Shown: positions 45,205-53,764 of the stretch, one piece after another
How positions within the stretch are numbered: the first letter of the stretch is position 1
Layout: each line of letters starts with the position of its first letter
Assembly: GCF_900105395.1 (NCBI RefSeq)
Contig: NZ_LT629775.1
Span: 1,612,001-1,676,000 of the forward strand
DNA from: Streptomyces sp. TLI_053
Lineage (GTDB): Bacteria; Actinomycetota; Actinomycetes; Streptomycetales; Streptomycetaceae
DNA length: 64,000 nt
Direction of reading: 5' to 3'
The notes under the pieces: generated by a model
The model's database searches: none
Seen by the model: the letters and a program-made list of their open reading frames with translations, nothing else
What the model was told of the DNA's origin: nothing
Made by a program: the position numbers and the translations under genes

Positions 45205-45252
45205 CAAGCCCTCCCTCCTGCCCTGAAACAAGCCCTCCCTCCTGCCCTGAAA
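45205..45252. repeat. 24-bp tandem repeats in the leader of the isochorismatase gene
   Basis: Two exact 24-bp units (CAAGCCCTCCCTCCTGCCCT followed by GAAA) at 45205-45228 and 45229-45252 are preceded by a degenerate third copy from about 45180 and followed by a CAAG start of a fourth. They fill the space between the GlxA-type regulator and its probable target. Confidence 0.85.
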
Positions 45253-45281
45253 CAAGCAAAATGTCCTGGAAAGGCACTCTT

Positions 45282-45908
45282 GTGACCACGCACACCACCC
45301 CGTCCGCTCCCCTGCGCACCGTGATCGGCCTGGACGACCGGCTTCCCCGGCTGGCCGACTCCGTTCTGCTCCTGATCGACTTCCAGCACACCTACCGCAC
45401 CGGCGTGATGGCCCTGGACGGCGCCGAGGAGGCCCTCGCCTCCGCCGCCGACCTCCTGCGGCGCGCCCGCGCCGCGGGCACCCCGGTGATCCACGTCGTC
45501 AACGACGGCGGCCCGGGCACCCCGTACGACATCCGCACCGAGATCGGCGCGATCAGCGCCGAGGTCGCGCCCGACGCCGGCGAGCCCGTCGTCGTCAAGA
45601 CCTTCCCCGACGCCTTCCACGCCACCGAACTCACCGCGGCCCTCACCGCCCTCGGCTTCGCGCCGGACAGCGGCAAGGACCTCGTCCTGGCCGGCTTCAT
45701 GACCCACATGTGCGTCACCTTCACCGCCCAGGGCGCCTTCCGCCTCGGCTACCGCCCCACCGTCGTCGCCTCCGCCACCGCCACCCGCCCGCTCACCGCC
45801 CCCGACGGCACCGTCGTCCCCGCCGCCACCCTCCAGTCCGCCGCCCTCACCACCGTGACCGACCTCTTCGGCCTCGTCGCCCCCACCCCGGCCGCCCTCC
45901 CCGCCTGA
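45282..45908 (+). CDS. Isochorismatase-family cysteine hydrolase
   Basis: A 208-residue hydrolase with the Asp-Lys-Cys triad in LLIDFQHTYR, VVVKTFPDAFHATEL and LAGFMTHMCVTFTAQGAF. Members act as nicotinamidases, N-carbamoylases or isochorismatases; this one cannot be placed closer. The GTG at 45282, 7 bases after GAAAGG, is preferred. An ATG at 45261 would add seven residues but lacks a ribosome-binding site. Confidence 0.87.
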   Translation: MTTHTTPSAPLRTVIGLDDRLPRLADSVLLLIDFQHTYRTGVMALDGAEEALASAADLLRRARAAGTPVIHVVNDGGPGTPYDIRTEIGAISAEVAPDAGEPVVVKTFPDAFHATELTAALTALGFAPDSGKDLVLAGFMTHMCVTFTAQGAFRLGYRPTVVASATATRPLTAPDGTVVPAATLQSAALTTVTDLFGLVAPTPAALPA

Positions 45909-45962
45909 CCGCCCGGGGCGCACCCTGAGGCCCGACTCCCCGCACCCGCTCCCGGCCCGGAC

Positions 45963-46589
45963 TCACACCCCGGGCCGGAGCACTGCGGCGAACTGGGGCA
46001 GTGCCAGGAGCAGGAGGACCGCCCCCGCCTCGATCCACCGGTACTTGACCCGGAGGATCGCGCTGGTCGCCGTGAGAGAAGCCAACAGCGGTCCGGCCGG
46101 GTCGCGCCCGGCCTGTTCGAAGGCCCGGCCGAGCCGCCCCCGGCCGACCCCCGCCCCGATGTGCTCGAAGTAAGCGGGACCCTGTGCGTCGTCCCCCCGC
46201 CCCTTCCGGTGACGGGGGGCGATGGCGGACACGAAGCAACCCACCGCGAACAGGGCACTGAGCACCGCGGTCCACCAGAGGAAGCGGGTGTCCCAGCCGT
46301 GGGCCGCGATCCCGGCGCCGTCCTTCCTGGTCAACGGGACGAAGGCGCCGAGAGCCGCACCGGTGAAGCCCAGGAGGACGGCAGCCTTGGTGTCGGCCCT
46401 GATCAACTCCGCGCTGTTGGCCGCCAGCAGACGCTCCATGGCCATCACAGCCTGCGGGGTCGGCTCGGCCCGCACGGCGGGCGGCACGACCCTGCGACGG
46501 TACACACCCGGCCGAGACCCCCGCCCAGCCGTGCTCCGCCGTACGCGCCGCGCCCGCCGCCCCGAAGCATCACCGCCGGTCGACCGCAT
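45963..46589 (-). CDS. DUF5706/PycTM-like two-transmembrane effector
   Basis: A 208-residue protein, last gene of a four-gene operon. Its ATG (46589) overlaps the TGA of the preceding gene. After a basic N-terminus, residues 48-85 read AVMAMERLLAANSAELIRADTKAAVLLGFTGAALGAF, then a second helix FLWWTAVLSALFAVGCFVSAIAP, a loop with AYFEHI, and a C-terminal helix ILRVKYRWIEAGAVLLLLALPQF. This is the layout of Pycsar effector (PycTM, DUF5706) proteins, which damage the membrane when they sense a cyclic pyrimidine nucleotide. With a cyclase-like gene heading the operon, an abortive-infection role is likely. ATGs at 46445 or 46439 are alternative starts. Confidence 0.75.
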   Translation of the reverse strand: MRSTGGDASGRRARRVRRSTAGRGSRPGVYRRRVVPPAVRAEPTPQAVMAMERLLAANSAELIRADTKAAVLLGFTGAALGAFVPLTRKDGAGIAAHGWDTRFLWWTAVLSALFAVGCFVSAIAPRHRKGRGDDAQGPAYFEHIGAGVGRGRLGRAFEQAGRDPAGPLLASLTATSAILRVKYRWIEAGAVLLLLALPQFAAVLRPGV

Positions 46590-47539
46590 CACACCGGCCG
46601 TCCGTTCGTCGCACCGTTCGCCCACCCCTCGGCCACCCGGTGCCCCGTCCCGTATCCCGCCGAGGGCGGAGGCTGGGGCCCGGGCACCGGGCGGCCGAGG
46701 GCAAGCAGCCGGTCGCGCAGCAACCGGGACAGTTCCTGCTGCTCCTGGACGGTCAGCTTGCCGAGCAGACCTGCCACGCCGTCCTGCCAGTCGGTCGCAC
46801 CACGCAACAGGTCGGCGTGGTCGACCGTCCAGTCCAGTACCTGCCGGACCTCCTCCGGCTTGCGGGCCAGCCAAAGAGCCGCGAGGGAGACCGGGCCGTC
46901 CTGGACCTGGCGCCGACAGAACTCGTACTCCTCACGGCTCCACTCGTGCCAGCCCCGGGGCGGACCGGCGGCCCCGCCGGCGTTCCCCAACTGCAGCTCC
47001 GCCGTGTTCTCCCGCGCGGACACCTCGGTGACGCGGTATCCGAGGCCGCAGTCGACCATGAGGTGGGGTGCGGCCATGTACTGCATCACCCCGGGAGCGC
47101 CGAGCGACTGCCCGGCTGCGGCGTGCTGCTCGTAGAGGCGGCGCAGCCGCTGTTCGAGGTCCTTGCGCACCGGGAACCAGCCGCGCACGGTCCGGGTCCG
47201 CACCACCTGGACCGGATCGTGGACCCACCACAGCACGTGCACGTCGAAGGGCTCCGTGCCGTACGGGGTCGGGAAGCCCACCGCCCGGAGGGCGGGCCGT
47301 TCGTCGAGCTGGACCAGGTACGCGCTCTCGTACCCCCACAGGCCCGCGCGGCCTTCCACCGGGGCATCGTCCTCGGCTCCGAAGCGGTGCCGGGTCCTCC
47401 CCGCCCGGCGGAGGTGACCGTCACGGTCGCACAGGACGAGCGCCCGGTCGCGCCGTCCGGACCAGCGGTGGCCCAGGATCTCGCGCCAGGGCGCGTGGGC
47501 GGCCCGGACGTAGGCGGGCGGATCGAGGTCGGCGGTCAT
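46589..47539 (-). CDS. Unknown protein with possible band-7/SPFH-like domain
   Basis: A 316-residue protein, third gene of the operon, with ATGA overlap at its start and TGATG at its end. Residues 65-150 (GLWGYESAYLVQLDERPALRA, then DVHVLWWVHDPVQVVRTRTVRGWFPVRKDLEQRLRRLY) resemble the strand pattern and DP-x-(K/Q)-V motif of band-7 proteins, but the match is loose. The C-terminal third is helical, and the last 35 residues are Pro/Gly-rich. It lacks an obvious membrane helix. In a Pycsar-like operon it may scaffold or localise the membrane effector. No confident function. Confidence 0.6.
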   Translation of the reverse strand: MTADLDPPAYVRAAHAPWREILGHRWSGRRDRALVLCDRDGHLRRAGRTRHRFGAEDDAPVEGRAGLWGYESAYLVQLDERPALRAVGFPTPYGTEPFDVHVLWWVHDPVQVVRTRTVRGWFPVRKDLEQRLRRLYEQHAAAGQSLGAPGVMQYMAAPHLMVDCGLGYRVTEVSARENTAELQLGNAGGAAGPPRGWHEWSREEYEFCRRQVQDGPVSLAALWLARKPEEVRQVLDWTVDHADLLRGATDWQDGVAGLLGKLTVQEQQELSRLLRDRLLALGRPVPGPQPPPSAGYGTGHRVAEGWANGATNGRPV

Positions 47540-49680
47540 GAGATCCCTCCGTTCGGGTGGGCGGCAGCGTGGTGGTACTGCTGGTAACCACGGCGCCAGG
47601 CGGTCAGGGCGTGCTGGGCAATGGACCGTCCGACGATGTCCGGGTCCTTGTCGCTGTCGATCTCGACGAACAGGCGCAGAGCTCCTCGCCCCAGGTCCCT
47701 GGCGAGATCGGTGAGCAGCGTCTCGACGGCCGACCGCAGTACCGTCCCCCACCCGGCGACCCGGCACCAGTCGATCAGGACTCGGCAGGCCGCGTCGAAG
47801 CAACCGTCGTCGTCGAGGATCCGGCGGACGAGCGCGGTGAGAAGCTCAGCGTCCTCACCGCCGGCTCTCAGCTCGGCGAGGAACCACTCCGGGTCGTCGT
47901 CCAGCACCTCGGGAAGGACGTCCAGAGCCAACTGTGCCGCGTCCCCGGAACTTTCGGCCCATTCGGCGATCCTGCGGAGAACGGTCGACTGATTACCCGC
48001 GGCGGACAGGGAACGCAGCGAGAGTCTCACCGTCTTCGCGACCTTCTCCTCCTCGCCCTTTGCTCCTCGGTAGGCGCTGCGCAGCAGCGTCAGCGCCACC
48101 CCGGGCCTGGAGAGGCCGAACTCCGTGCCGCAGGCGCGGGCAGCCGTGATCCGCAGCCGCCAGTCCTTTCTTTCGCTCCACTTGCGGAGCAGGGATTTGA
48201 CCTCGACGACCAGCACGGTGTCGCGGGCCGCGACGCCGAGAGCGTACGCGGCCGCGGTCCGACCGGAGGCGTGGTCCGTAAGGGCCAGATCCTCGATGTG
48301 GCGCAGCGCGCGGCGGCCTCCGCCCCAGCCTGCGGCCAGGCCCATCACCTGCCCGACCGGGCCGGCCAGTCCGGCGTCGCCGAGGAGAGCGGCCTTGAGC
48401 CACTCGGTCAGCAGGCCGGGCAGCTTCCCGTACTGGCGCCAGACATGCTGAAGGACCGTCTCGGCCTGGCGGTGCCGGGTGAAGCGCACCGGCTCGACGG
48501 AATAGGTGATGCGGTTGTGCCGGCGGATCTCCCGGGGTCCGCACCGGGCTCGGACGGCGTCCAGGAGTTCGTCCAGCGACCGGCGGAACACGAAGTCCGG
48601 GTTCGGCTGCCTCCGGTCCCCTCCGCCCGACGCGTCCTCCCGCTCCGCTCCCCCGCCGTTCGGCAGGACGTCGCCCAGTCGCCCGTCGGCCAGGGCGAGC
48701 AGCCGGTCCGCCTCGTCCCTGACCACCTGGTGGTCGAAACCTTCGAAGACGCAGATCGCCAGGAGGAACGCGAGGCCCTCGGGGTCACGGAGGAGTGGGT
48801 CCAGCAGCTCGGGTACGTCGGTCCTCGCGAGGGAGTCCAGGTGTTCCCTCAGTTCGGCGGGATCCGGTCCGTCGCCGCCGGACGCGGCCGTCGCGGTGAC
48901 GAGTTCGGCCACCTGGAAAGGGAGGAGTTCGGGGGCGAGTAGCGAGTCGAGGAGCCCCGGCTCCAGTCGTCCGAGCAGTTCGCCGCGGCGGTCCGGGTCG
49001 GGCACCGCGGCACGGAGGCGGGCCTCGAAGACCGCCGGGGGCGGCGGCGGATCGCACCGCACCGGAACGACGTGCAGGTCCCGGACAAGGGCCCGGACCC
49101 GGTCCGGCTCGTTCGGCAGCATGACGACCATCCGGGCGTCCGCGTCCCGGAGCAGCCGGCGGAGGTTCGCCAGGCCCGCCGGTCCGGGCAGGTGCTGGGG
49201 GAGCAGGCCGTGCACCAGATAGCCGCGCACCCCGGTCCCCGCCGGGCGCCAGGCCGACAGGTCCACATCGCCGTCGAGCGCGCAGAGGTCCGTACTGCTG
49301 CCGCTGTGCCGGTGCAGCAGGTTCAGCGCGGCCGTCCGGCGCCCCGTGCCGGCTTCCCCGTGGAGGAAGAGGATGCCTCCGTCCAGCTCGGCGAGCGCGG
49401 TACCGAACCAGGCCGGCTCGGCGAAGCCCGCACAGGCCCCCTGGACCTCCGGTGCGGAGATCGGACCTTCGTGGGCCTCCGGCCGGCCGTGCGCCAGGAC
49501 ACCGCTGTTCGCGACGTGCTGGCCACCGCGGACCGAGCCGGTGTTGATGTTCGCCTGGGGAGCGATGATGAGGCTGTACGGAACACCGGTCATCGCCCGG
49601 TCGCGCAGTCCGAGTCCGACCTCGTCGGCGAGGTCCTCACCCCGGTCGGCCAGGTCCTCACTGGGGTCGGCGGTACTCAC
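47536..49680 (-). CDS. Large P-loop protein with helical-repeat C-terminus
   Basis: A 714-residue protein, second gene of the operon (GTGA overlap with the cyclase). An N-terminal segment at about 42-65 (ANINTGSVRGGQHVANSG) resembles the repeats in the cyclase tail. The P-loop is GEAGTGRRT (108-116), with Arg where Lys is usual. A STAND-like NTPase region runs to about 330, and the rest is a series of helices that look like HEAT/ARM-type repeats. No protease or nuclease motif is seen. It may be a sensor or scaffold that couples detection to the cyclase. Similar large NTPases are common in actinobacterial conflict systems. Confidence 0.7.
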   Translation of the reverse strand: MSTADPSEDLADRGEDLADEVGLGLRDRAMTGVPYSLIIAPQANINTGSVRGGQHVANSGVLAHGRPEAHEGPISAPEVQGACAGFAEPAWFGTALAELDGGILFLHGEAGTGRRTAALNLLHRHSGSSTDLCALDGDVDLSAWRPAGTGVRGYLVHGLLPQHLPGPAGLANLRRLLRDADARMVVMLPNEPDRVRALVRDLHVVPVRCDPPPPPAVFEARLRAAVPDPDRRGELLGRLEPGLLDSLLAPELLPFQVAELVTATAASGGDGPDPAELREHLDSLARTDVPELLDPLLRDPEGLAFLLAICVFEGFDHQVVRDEADRLLALADGRLGDVLPNGGGAEREDASGGGDRRQPNPDFVFRRSLDELLDAVRARCGPREIRRHNRITYSVEPVRFTRHRQAETVLQHVWRQYGKLPGLLTEWLKAALLGDAGLAGPVGQVMGLAAGWGGGRRALRHIEDLALTDHASGRTAAAYALGVAARDTVLVVEVKSLLRKWSERKDWRLRITAARACGTEFGLSRPGVALTLLRSAYRGAKGEEEKVAKTVRLSLRSLSAAGNQSTVLRRIAEWAESSGDAAQLALDVLPEVLDDDPEWFLAELRAGGEDAELLTALVRRILDDDGCFDAACRVLIDWCRVAGWGTVLRSAVETLLTDLARDLGRGALRLFVEIDSDKDPDIVGRSIAQHALTAWRRGYQQYHHAAAHPNGGIS

Positions 49681-50681
49681 CGGCGGTACTCGTTCTTGTC
49701 ACCGTGGACCGTGTCGCCCTTGTTGCCCTCGATGTAGTCGCCGCCGACGGAGCCGATCCCCCGCACGGATCCGCCCTGTACGCCGCCGCTCTGTACGACG
49801 CCGCCGGAGACCGTGCCGCTCAGGACATTGGTGACGTTCTGTCCGCCGTGTACCGTGCCGCTGTTCACGTTGCTCCGGTCCGCCCGGACCATCGGCCTCT
49901 CCGGCCTCTCCGGCCGCGCCGGGGACGCCGCGGCCGTTTCCTGGGCGACGCCGGTGGACGCCGGTTCCGCCCGCTCGTCCCCGGCCGTACGGTTCCCGAG
50001 GAGGTCCCCCGAGGGCGAAGGCACGAACAGCCAGGCCCGCTGCTCGAACGGCTTGCCCTCGACGGTGGCCGACACCTCCAGGAAGCGATCAGGGTGCCGT
50101 CCCGTGTAGCCGCCGGCCACGGCGTCCTGGAAGCAACGGTCGGAGAGGATCGCGGCGACATGGGTGACACTCGCCCTGGAGTTCGCGAGCGCGTCCTTGA
50201 CGGGACGCGAGTCGAGCAGGCGGTGGGTGTCGTTCCGCGCCGTACCGTTGCCGTCGAAGTCGCGGCCGCGGTCCGCCAGCGGCCCGATGTTGAGGCCGAC
50301 CCGCAGCCGCATGCCCACCGTCCCCGACGCGTGCAGCTTGAACTCCTCCAGCATCTCCTGAAGGGTGTGCAGCCAGGGGTGGATCACGAACGGCATCCAC
50401 TCCGGGTCGCAGCCGAAGACATAGCCGTCCCCGGTGGAGGCGGGAAACCGCCGCTCGGCCCAGACCTCCGCCAGGCCGGCCCGGACGAAGGACTCCTCCA
50501 GGAGTTCGGGAATCGCCCGGCTGATCTCGCCGTGCTCGATGGCGGGGTAACCGGTGAACCCCTTGGCGTCGACGGCGACGATCCCCCGGTACGGGGGGAG
50601 CCGCCGGCTGCGACTGAAGGGCTGCGCGGTCGCCTCGGGCAGGCGGCCGGCGCCGGACTGGGGGTTTCCGAAGTCGGACAC
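49677..50681 (-). CDS. Class III nucleotidyl cyclase-like protein (Pycsar PycC-like)
   Basis: A 334-residue protein heading the operon. Residues 30-225 have a class III cyclase layout: metal Asp38 in GIVAVDAKGFTGY, the GDG motif with Asp85 in ASTGDGYVFG, and the strand MRLRVGLNIGPLADRG. Residues 268-330 form a Gly/Val/Ser/Asn repeat tail (NSGTVHGGQNVTNV, SGTVSGGVVQSGG). Pycsar cyclases have this fold and make cCMP or cUMP in response to phage. The product base cannot be judged by eye. The GTG at 50681 follows GAGGAG; a GTG at 50726 would add 15 residues. Confidence 0.75.
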   Translation of the reverse strand: MSDFGNPQSGAGRLPEATAQPFSRSRRLPPYRGIVAVDAKGFTGYPAIEHGEISRAIPELLEESFVRAGLAEVWAERRFPASTGDGYVFGCDPEWMPFVIHPWLHTLQEMLEEFKLHASGTVGMRLRVGLNIGPLADRGRDFDGNGTARNDTHRLLDSRPVKDALANSRASVTHVAAILSDRCFQDAVAGGYTGRHPDRFLEVSATVEGKPFEQRAWLFVPSPSGDLLGNRTAGDERAEPASTGVAQETAAASPARPERPERPMVRADRSNVNSGTVHGGQNVTNVLSGTVSGGVVQSGGVQGGSVRGIGSVGGDYIEGNKGDTVHGDKNEYRR

Positions 50682-50807
50682 GGGGACTCCTCGGGATGTG
50701 ACGTTCGGTGCGCGGGTTCGGGACACCAGCTTCCCGAGGACGTACGGCGCCGTGTGCCCGCTCGGTGCGGAACACCAGTGACAGCCGCCACACGAACTGA
50801 TGACCGG

Positions 50808-51509
50808 TCAGTCCCGGATCGCCGCCGGAGCGGCCGCGTTCCGAAGGGCCGGCAGGTCGCCCACGACAATGCGGCGGCGCCCGCACTCGACACCCGCCGG
50901 CCCCAGCTCGGCGAGGCCCGCGCTGATCGTATTCCGGGAAACGCCGAGGTACTGGGCCAGCTCGTCACGGGTCAGTGCGAGAGCGACCTCCGCCGACCCT
51001 CCGGCACCGGGCGCACCACCGGAGAGCTCGGCCAGGAACACCAGTGCCGCCGCCAGCCGGGCCCCGACATCCCCGCCGTCACGGGCGACGTCCGACTCCC
51101 GAAGCCGGCCGAGGGCGTACCGGACCATGACCGGGTACAGCTGCTGGTCCGCGACGAACCTCAGGAAGGCCGCGCTGCTCACCACGGCCACCGTGCACTG
51201 CCCTATCGCCTCGACGTCAGCCATCCGCACGATGCCGTCCAGCACCGCCACTTCGCCGAGCACCTCGCCGGGGCCCCGGAAAGCCAGCAGGGTGAGGCCA
51301 CCGTCCGGCTTCCGGCGGACCACCTTGGCCACACCGTCGAGCAGCGCGAGGACATGGGTGCCCGGTTCTCCCTGCCGCAGCAGCGTGCTGCCGATCGGGT
51401 GACGGCGGACGTGCGCGCCGGTCAGCATCGCCGACCAGCGCGCCTCCCCCATGAGGTGACGCAGCGTCTGCTCCGACGGGTCCGGCGTTCGGCCGGCGCG
51501 GGAATCCAT
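50808..51509 (-). CDS. Crp/Fnr family transcriptional regulator
   Basis: A 233-residue regulator. Residues 20-140 form a cyclic-nucleotide-binding domain with the phosphate-binding cassette GEVLGEVAVLDGIVRMADVEA, keeping the Glu and Arg contacts. The C-terminal winged helix (LALTRDELAQYLGVSRNTISAGLAEL) is intact. It lies 126 bp upstream of and co-directional with the cyclase operon, so it may sense the product of that cyclase and set operon expression. It could equally respond to cAMP as a general Crp. Confidence 0.9.
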   Translation of the reverse strand: MDSRAGRTPDPSEQTLRHLMGEARWSAMLTGAHVRRHPIGSTLLRQGEPGTHVLALLDGVAKVVRRKPDGGLTLLAFRGPGEVLGEVAVLDGIVRMADVEAIGQCTVAVVSSAAFLRFVADQQLYPVMVRYALGRLRESDVARDGGDVGARLAAALVFLAELSGGAPGAGGSAEVALALTRDELAQYLGVSRNTISAGLAELGPAGVECGRRRIVVGDLPALRNAAAPAAIRD

Positions 51510-51595
51510 GCAACGACGATAGGACCGTCCACGGCCGTGCGCGGACCTCCCGGAGAACCCGCACCGGCCCGGGCGGCCGGGCGGCCGGGTCGCCG

Positions 51596-52987
51596 TCAGC
51601 GGCGGCGGGCGGTGCGGACGACGTGGACGAGGACGCCGGCGAGGAGGAAGAGGGTGCCCTGGCAGACGGCGGCCCAGCCGGAGCCGACGGCGAGCCAGGC
51701 GGAGAAGGCGAAGGCGCCGAGGGCGAGGGTCAGGTCGCGGGCCAGGCGCGCCGGGGCGACGCGGGCGCGATCGCCGCGCAGCAGCCAGCGGAGCTGGGCG
51801 GCGGTGGAGAGGAGGTAGGGGACGGTGGCGGTGAAGGTGGTGACCAGCACCAGGGTGTCGAAGGCCGACTTCGCGCCGGAGGCGAAGTTCAGGACGGTGA
51901 GCAGCGAGGCGAGGGTGACGCCGACCAGGACGCCGACGACCGGGACGCCGCGGCGTTCCACGGTGAAGACGGCCGGGAAGAGGCCGTCCCTGGCGGCGGC
52001 GCAGGGGGCCTGGGCGGAGAGCAGGGTCCAGCCGTTGAGCGCGCCGGTCATCGAGACGAGGGCGGCGACGGCGACGGCCGTGCCGCCCCAGGAGCCGCCG
52101 AAGACGGTGTTCACGGCGTCGGAGAAGGGCGCGGTGGAGTGGATCAGCCGCTCGTGGGCCACGGTGCCGAACACGGCCAGCGTGCCCAGCAGGTAGACCA
52201 CCGCGGCGCCGGCGGTGCCGAGCACGCTGGCGCGGCCGACGTTGCGTTCGGGGTCGCGGACCTGGCCCGCGCTCATGGCGGCGGACTCCACACCGAGGTA
52301 GCTGAAGAGCAGGATCGCCGCAGCGGCCGTCGTCCCGGCGAGCCAGCCCTCGCCGGTCGCGTCGAAAGGTCCGAGGTTCGCCGGGTCGAAGGCGCTGAGG
52401 CCGGCCACCGAGACCACCATCAGGGCGACGAGCTTGAGCACGGTGGAGACGAGTTGGACGGCGCCGACGTACCGGGTGCCGGCCAGGTTGGCGAGCGCGG
52501 GCAGCCACTGGACGGCGAGCGCGCAGACGAGGGCGAGGCCGGTGGACCGGCCGACCGGCCACAGCACGTCGAGGTAGCCGACGGCGGCGACGGCGAGCGC
52601 GGCGTTGCTGACCCAGGTGGTGATCCAGTAGGACCAGGCGGCCAGGAAGCCGGCGAAGTCGCCGAACTCCTCGCGCGCGTAGACGTACGGGCCGCCGGTG
52701 CGCGGGTCGCGGCGTGCGAGCCGGCCGAAGACCAGGGCCAGGGTGATCGCCCCTGCCGTCAGCACGGCGAAGGCCAGCAGGCTGACCGTCCCGTAGGGGG
52801 CCACGGCGGCCGGGATCATGAAGATGCCGCCGCCGATGATGTTCCCCATCACCAGTGCGGTCGCGGTCGGCAGACCGAAGCGGCGGCCGGCCGGCGGCGT
52901 GGCCGGGGCGTGGGGCGGGGGCGTCGGGTCGACGTCCGTCCGCGCGGGTCGGGGTGCCTGCCGGGTCACGGCCGGGCTGGTCTGCAT
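51596..52987 (-). CDS. APC superfamily amino acid permease/antiporter
   Basis: A 463-residue membrane protein with about 12 helices. The start LPTATALVMGNIIGGGIFMIPAAVAPYG carries the APC Gly-rich unwound-helix motif, and FSYLGVESAAMSAGQVRDPERNVGRASV is typical of arginine/agmatine-type exchangers. The long Pro/Thr-rich N-terminal tail is cytoplasmic. It lies 86 bp upstream of the Crp/Fnr gene on the same strand, but nothing ties it to that system. Confidence 0.87.
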   Translation of the reverse strand: MQTSPAVTRQAPRPARTDVDPTPPPHAPATPPAGRRFGLPTATALVMGNIIGGGIFMIPAAVAPYGTVSLLAFAVLTAGAITLALVFGRLARRDPRTGGPYVYAREEFGDFAGFLAAWSYWITTWVSNAALAVAAVGYLDVLWPVGRSTGLALVCALAVQWLPALANLAGTRYVGAVQLVSTVLKLVALMVVSVAGLSAFDPANLGPFDATGEGWLAGTTAAAAILLFSYLGVESAAMSAGQVRDPERNVGRASVLGTAGAAVVYLLGTLAVFGTVAHERLIHSTAPFSDAVNTVFGGSWGGTAVAVAALVSMTGALNGWTLLSAQAPCAAARDGLFPAVFTVERRGVPVVGVLVGVTLASLLTVLNFASGAKSAFDTLVLVTTFTATVPYLLSTAAQLRWLLRGDRARVAPARLARDLTLALGAFAFSAWLAVGSGWAAVCQGTLFLLAGVLVHVVRTARRR

Positions 52988-53166
52988 GGGGGCGTCGGGC
53001 CTTTCCTGTCCTGCGCGCTCGGTGGAGCGGACGCCCATGCTGGTGCAGGCGGCACCTTGTACCAAATCGGTGGGATTTGTTCTCCGGACGGGCCCGCCCA
53101 CCGGAAGACCTGCGGTCGCGAAGCCCCCGGACGGTCACTCGTCCGGCGCCACCGCGCCGACCGGGG

Positions 53167-53565
53167 TCACGTCCCCGCAGCGGCCATGGCTGCCACGACG
53201 ACGGCCGCGTCGGCCGTCGCAGCCGTCACGTCCGGCGCGTCCGTCGCGTCCGGCGCGTCCGTCGCGTCCGGCAGCAGGTGCCCCGGCAGGTCCGCCCGGC
53301 GCTTGACCCCGAGCTTGCGGTAGGAGCTGGTCAGATGCTGTTCGACGGTGCTGACGGTGAGGAAGAGCTCTTGGGCGATCTGACGGTTGGTGCGGCCGCG
53401 CGCCGCCAGCTCGGCCACCCGGAGTTCGGCCCGGCTCAGTGCGACGGGCGGCCGCGCGCCGCCTCCCGGCCCGGGCTCGGCTCGTTCGCCACGATCGCCG
53501 CGCGCACCGCGTTCACCTCGGCCGTCGGGCACGCCGACTTCCCGTTCCTTCTCCACCGACCACAT
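53167..53565 (-). CDS. Short LuxR-type helix-turn-helix regulator
   Basis: A 132-residue protein consisting of a disordered Gly/Arg/Glu-rich N-terminus, a LuxR-type HTH (LSRAELRVAELAARGRTNRQIAQELFLTVSTVEQHLTSSYRKLGVKRRADL) and an Ala/Asp tail with DAPDAT repeats. No receiver or AAA domain is present, so it is either a stand-alone HTH or the remnant of a larger LAL regulator. A weak GGGGGATG lies before the ATG. Confidence 0.7.
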   Translation of the reverse strand: MWSVEKEREVGVPDGRGERGARGDRGERAEPGPGGGARPPVALSRAELRVAELAARGRTNRQIAQELFLTVSTVEQHLTSSYRKLGVKRRADLPGHLLPDATDAPDATDAPDVTAATADAAVVVAAMAAAGT

Positions 53566-53764
53566 GAGCTGTCATCCCCCGATGAACATGCGTGACCGCA
53601 CGATTCTGCCATGTGCCCGGCAAGCGCATCCACCGCTCGCGCGGGCGGCGGCACCCCGGCCGCCGCCCGTACCCGTCGACCTGCCCCCGCCCTGCCCACC
53701 GGCCCGGCAGCACCGGCAGCACCGGCAGCACCGGCCCGGCAGTACCCCGGCCGCCGGCACCGCG

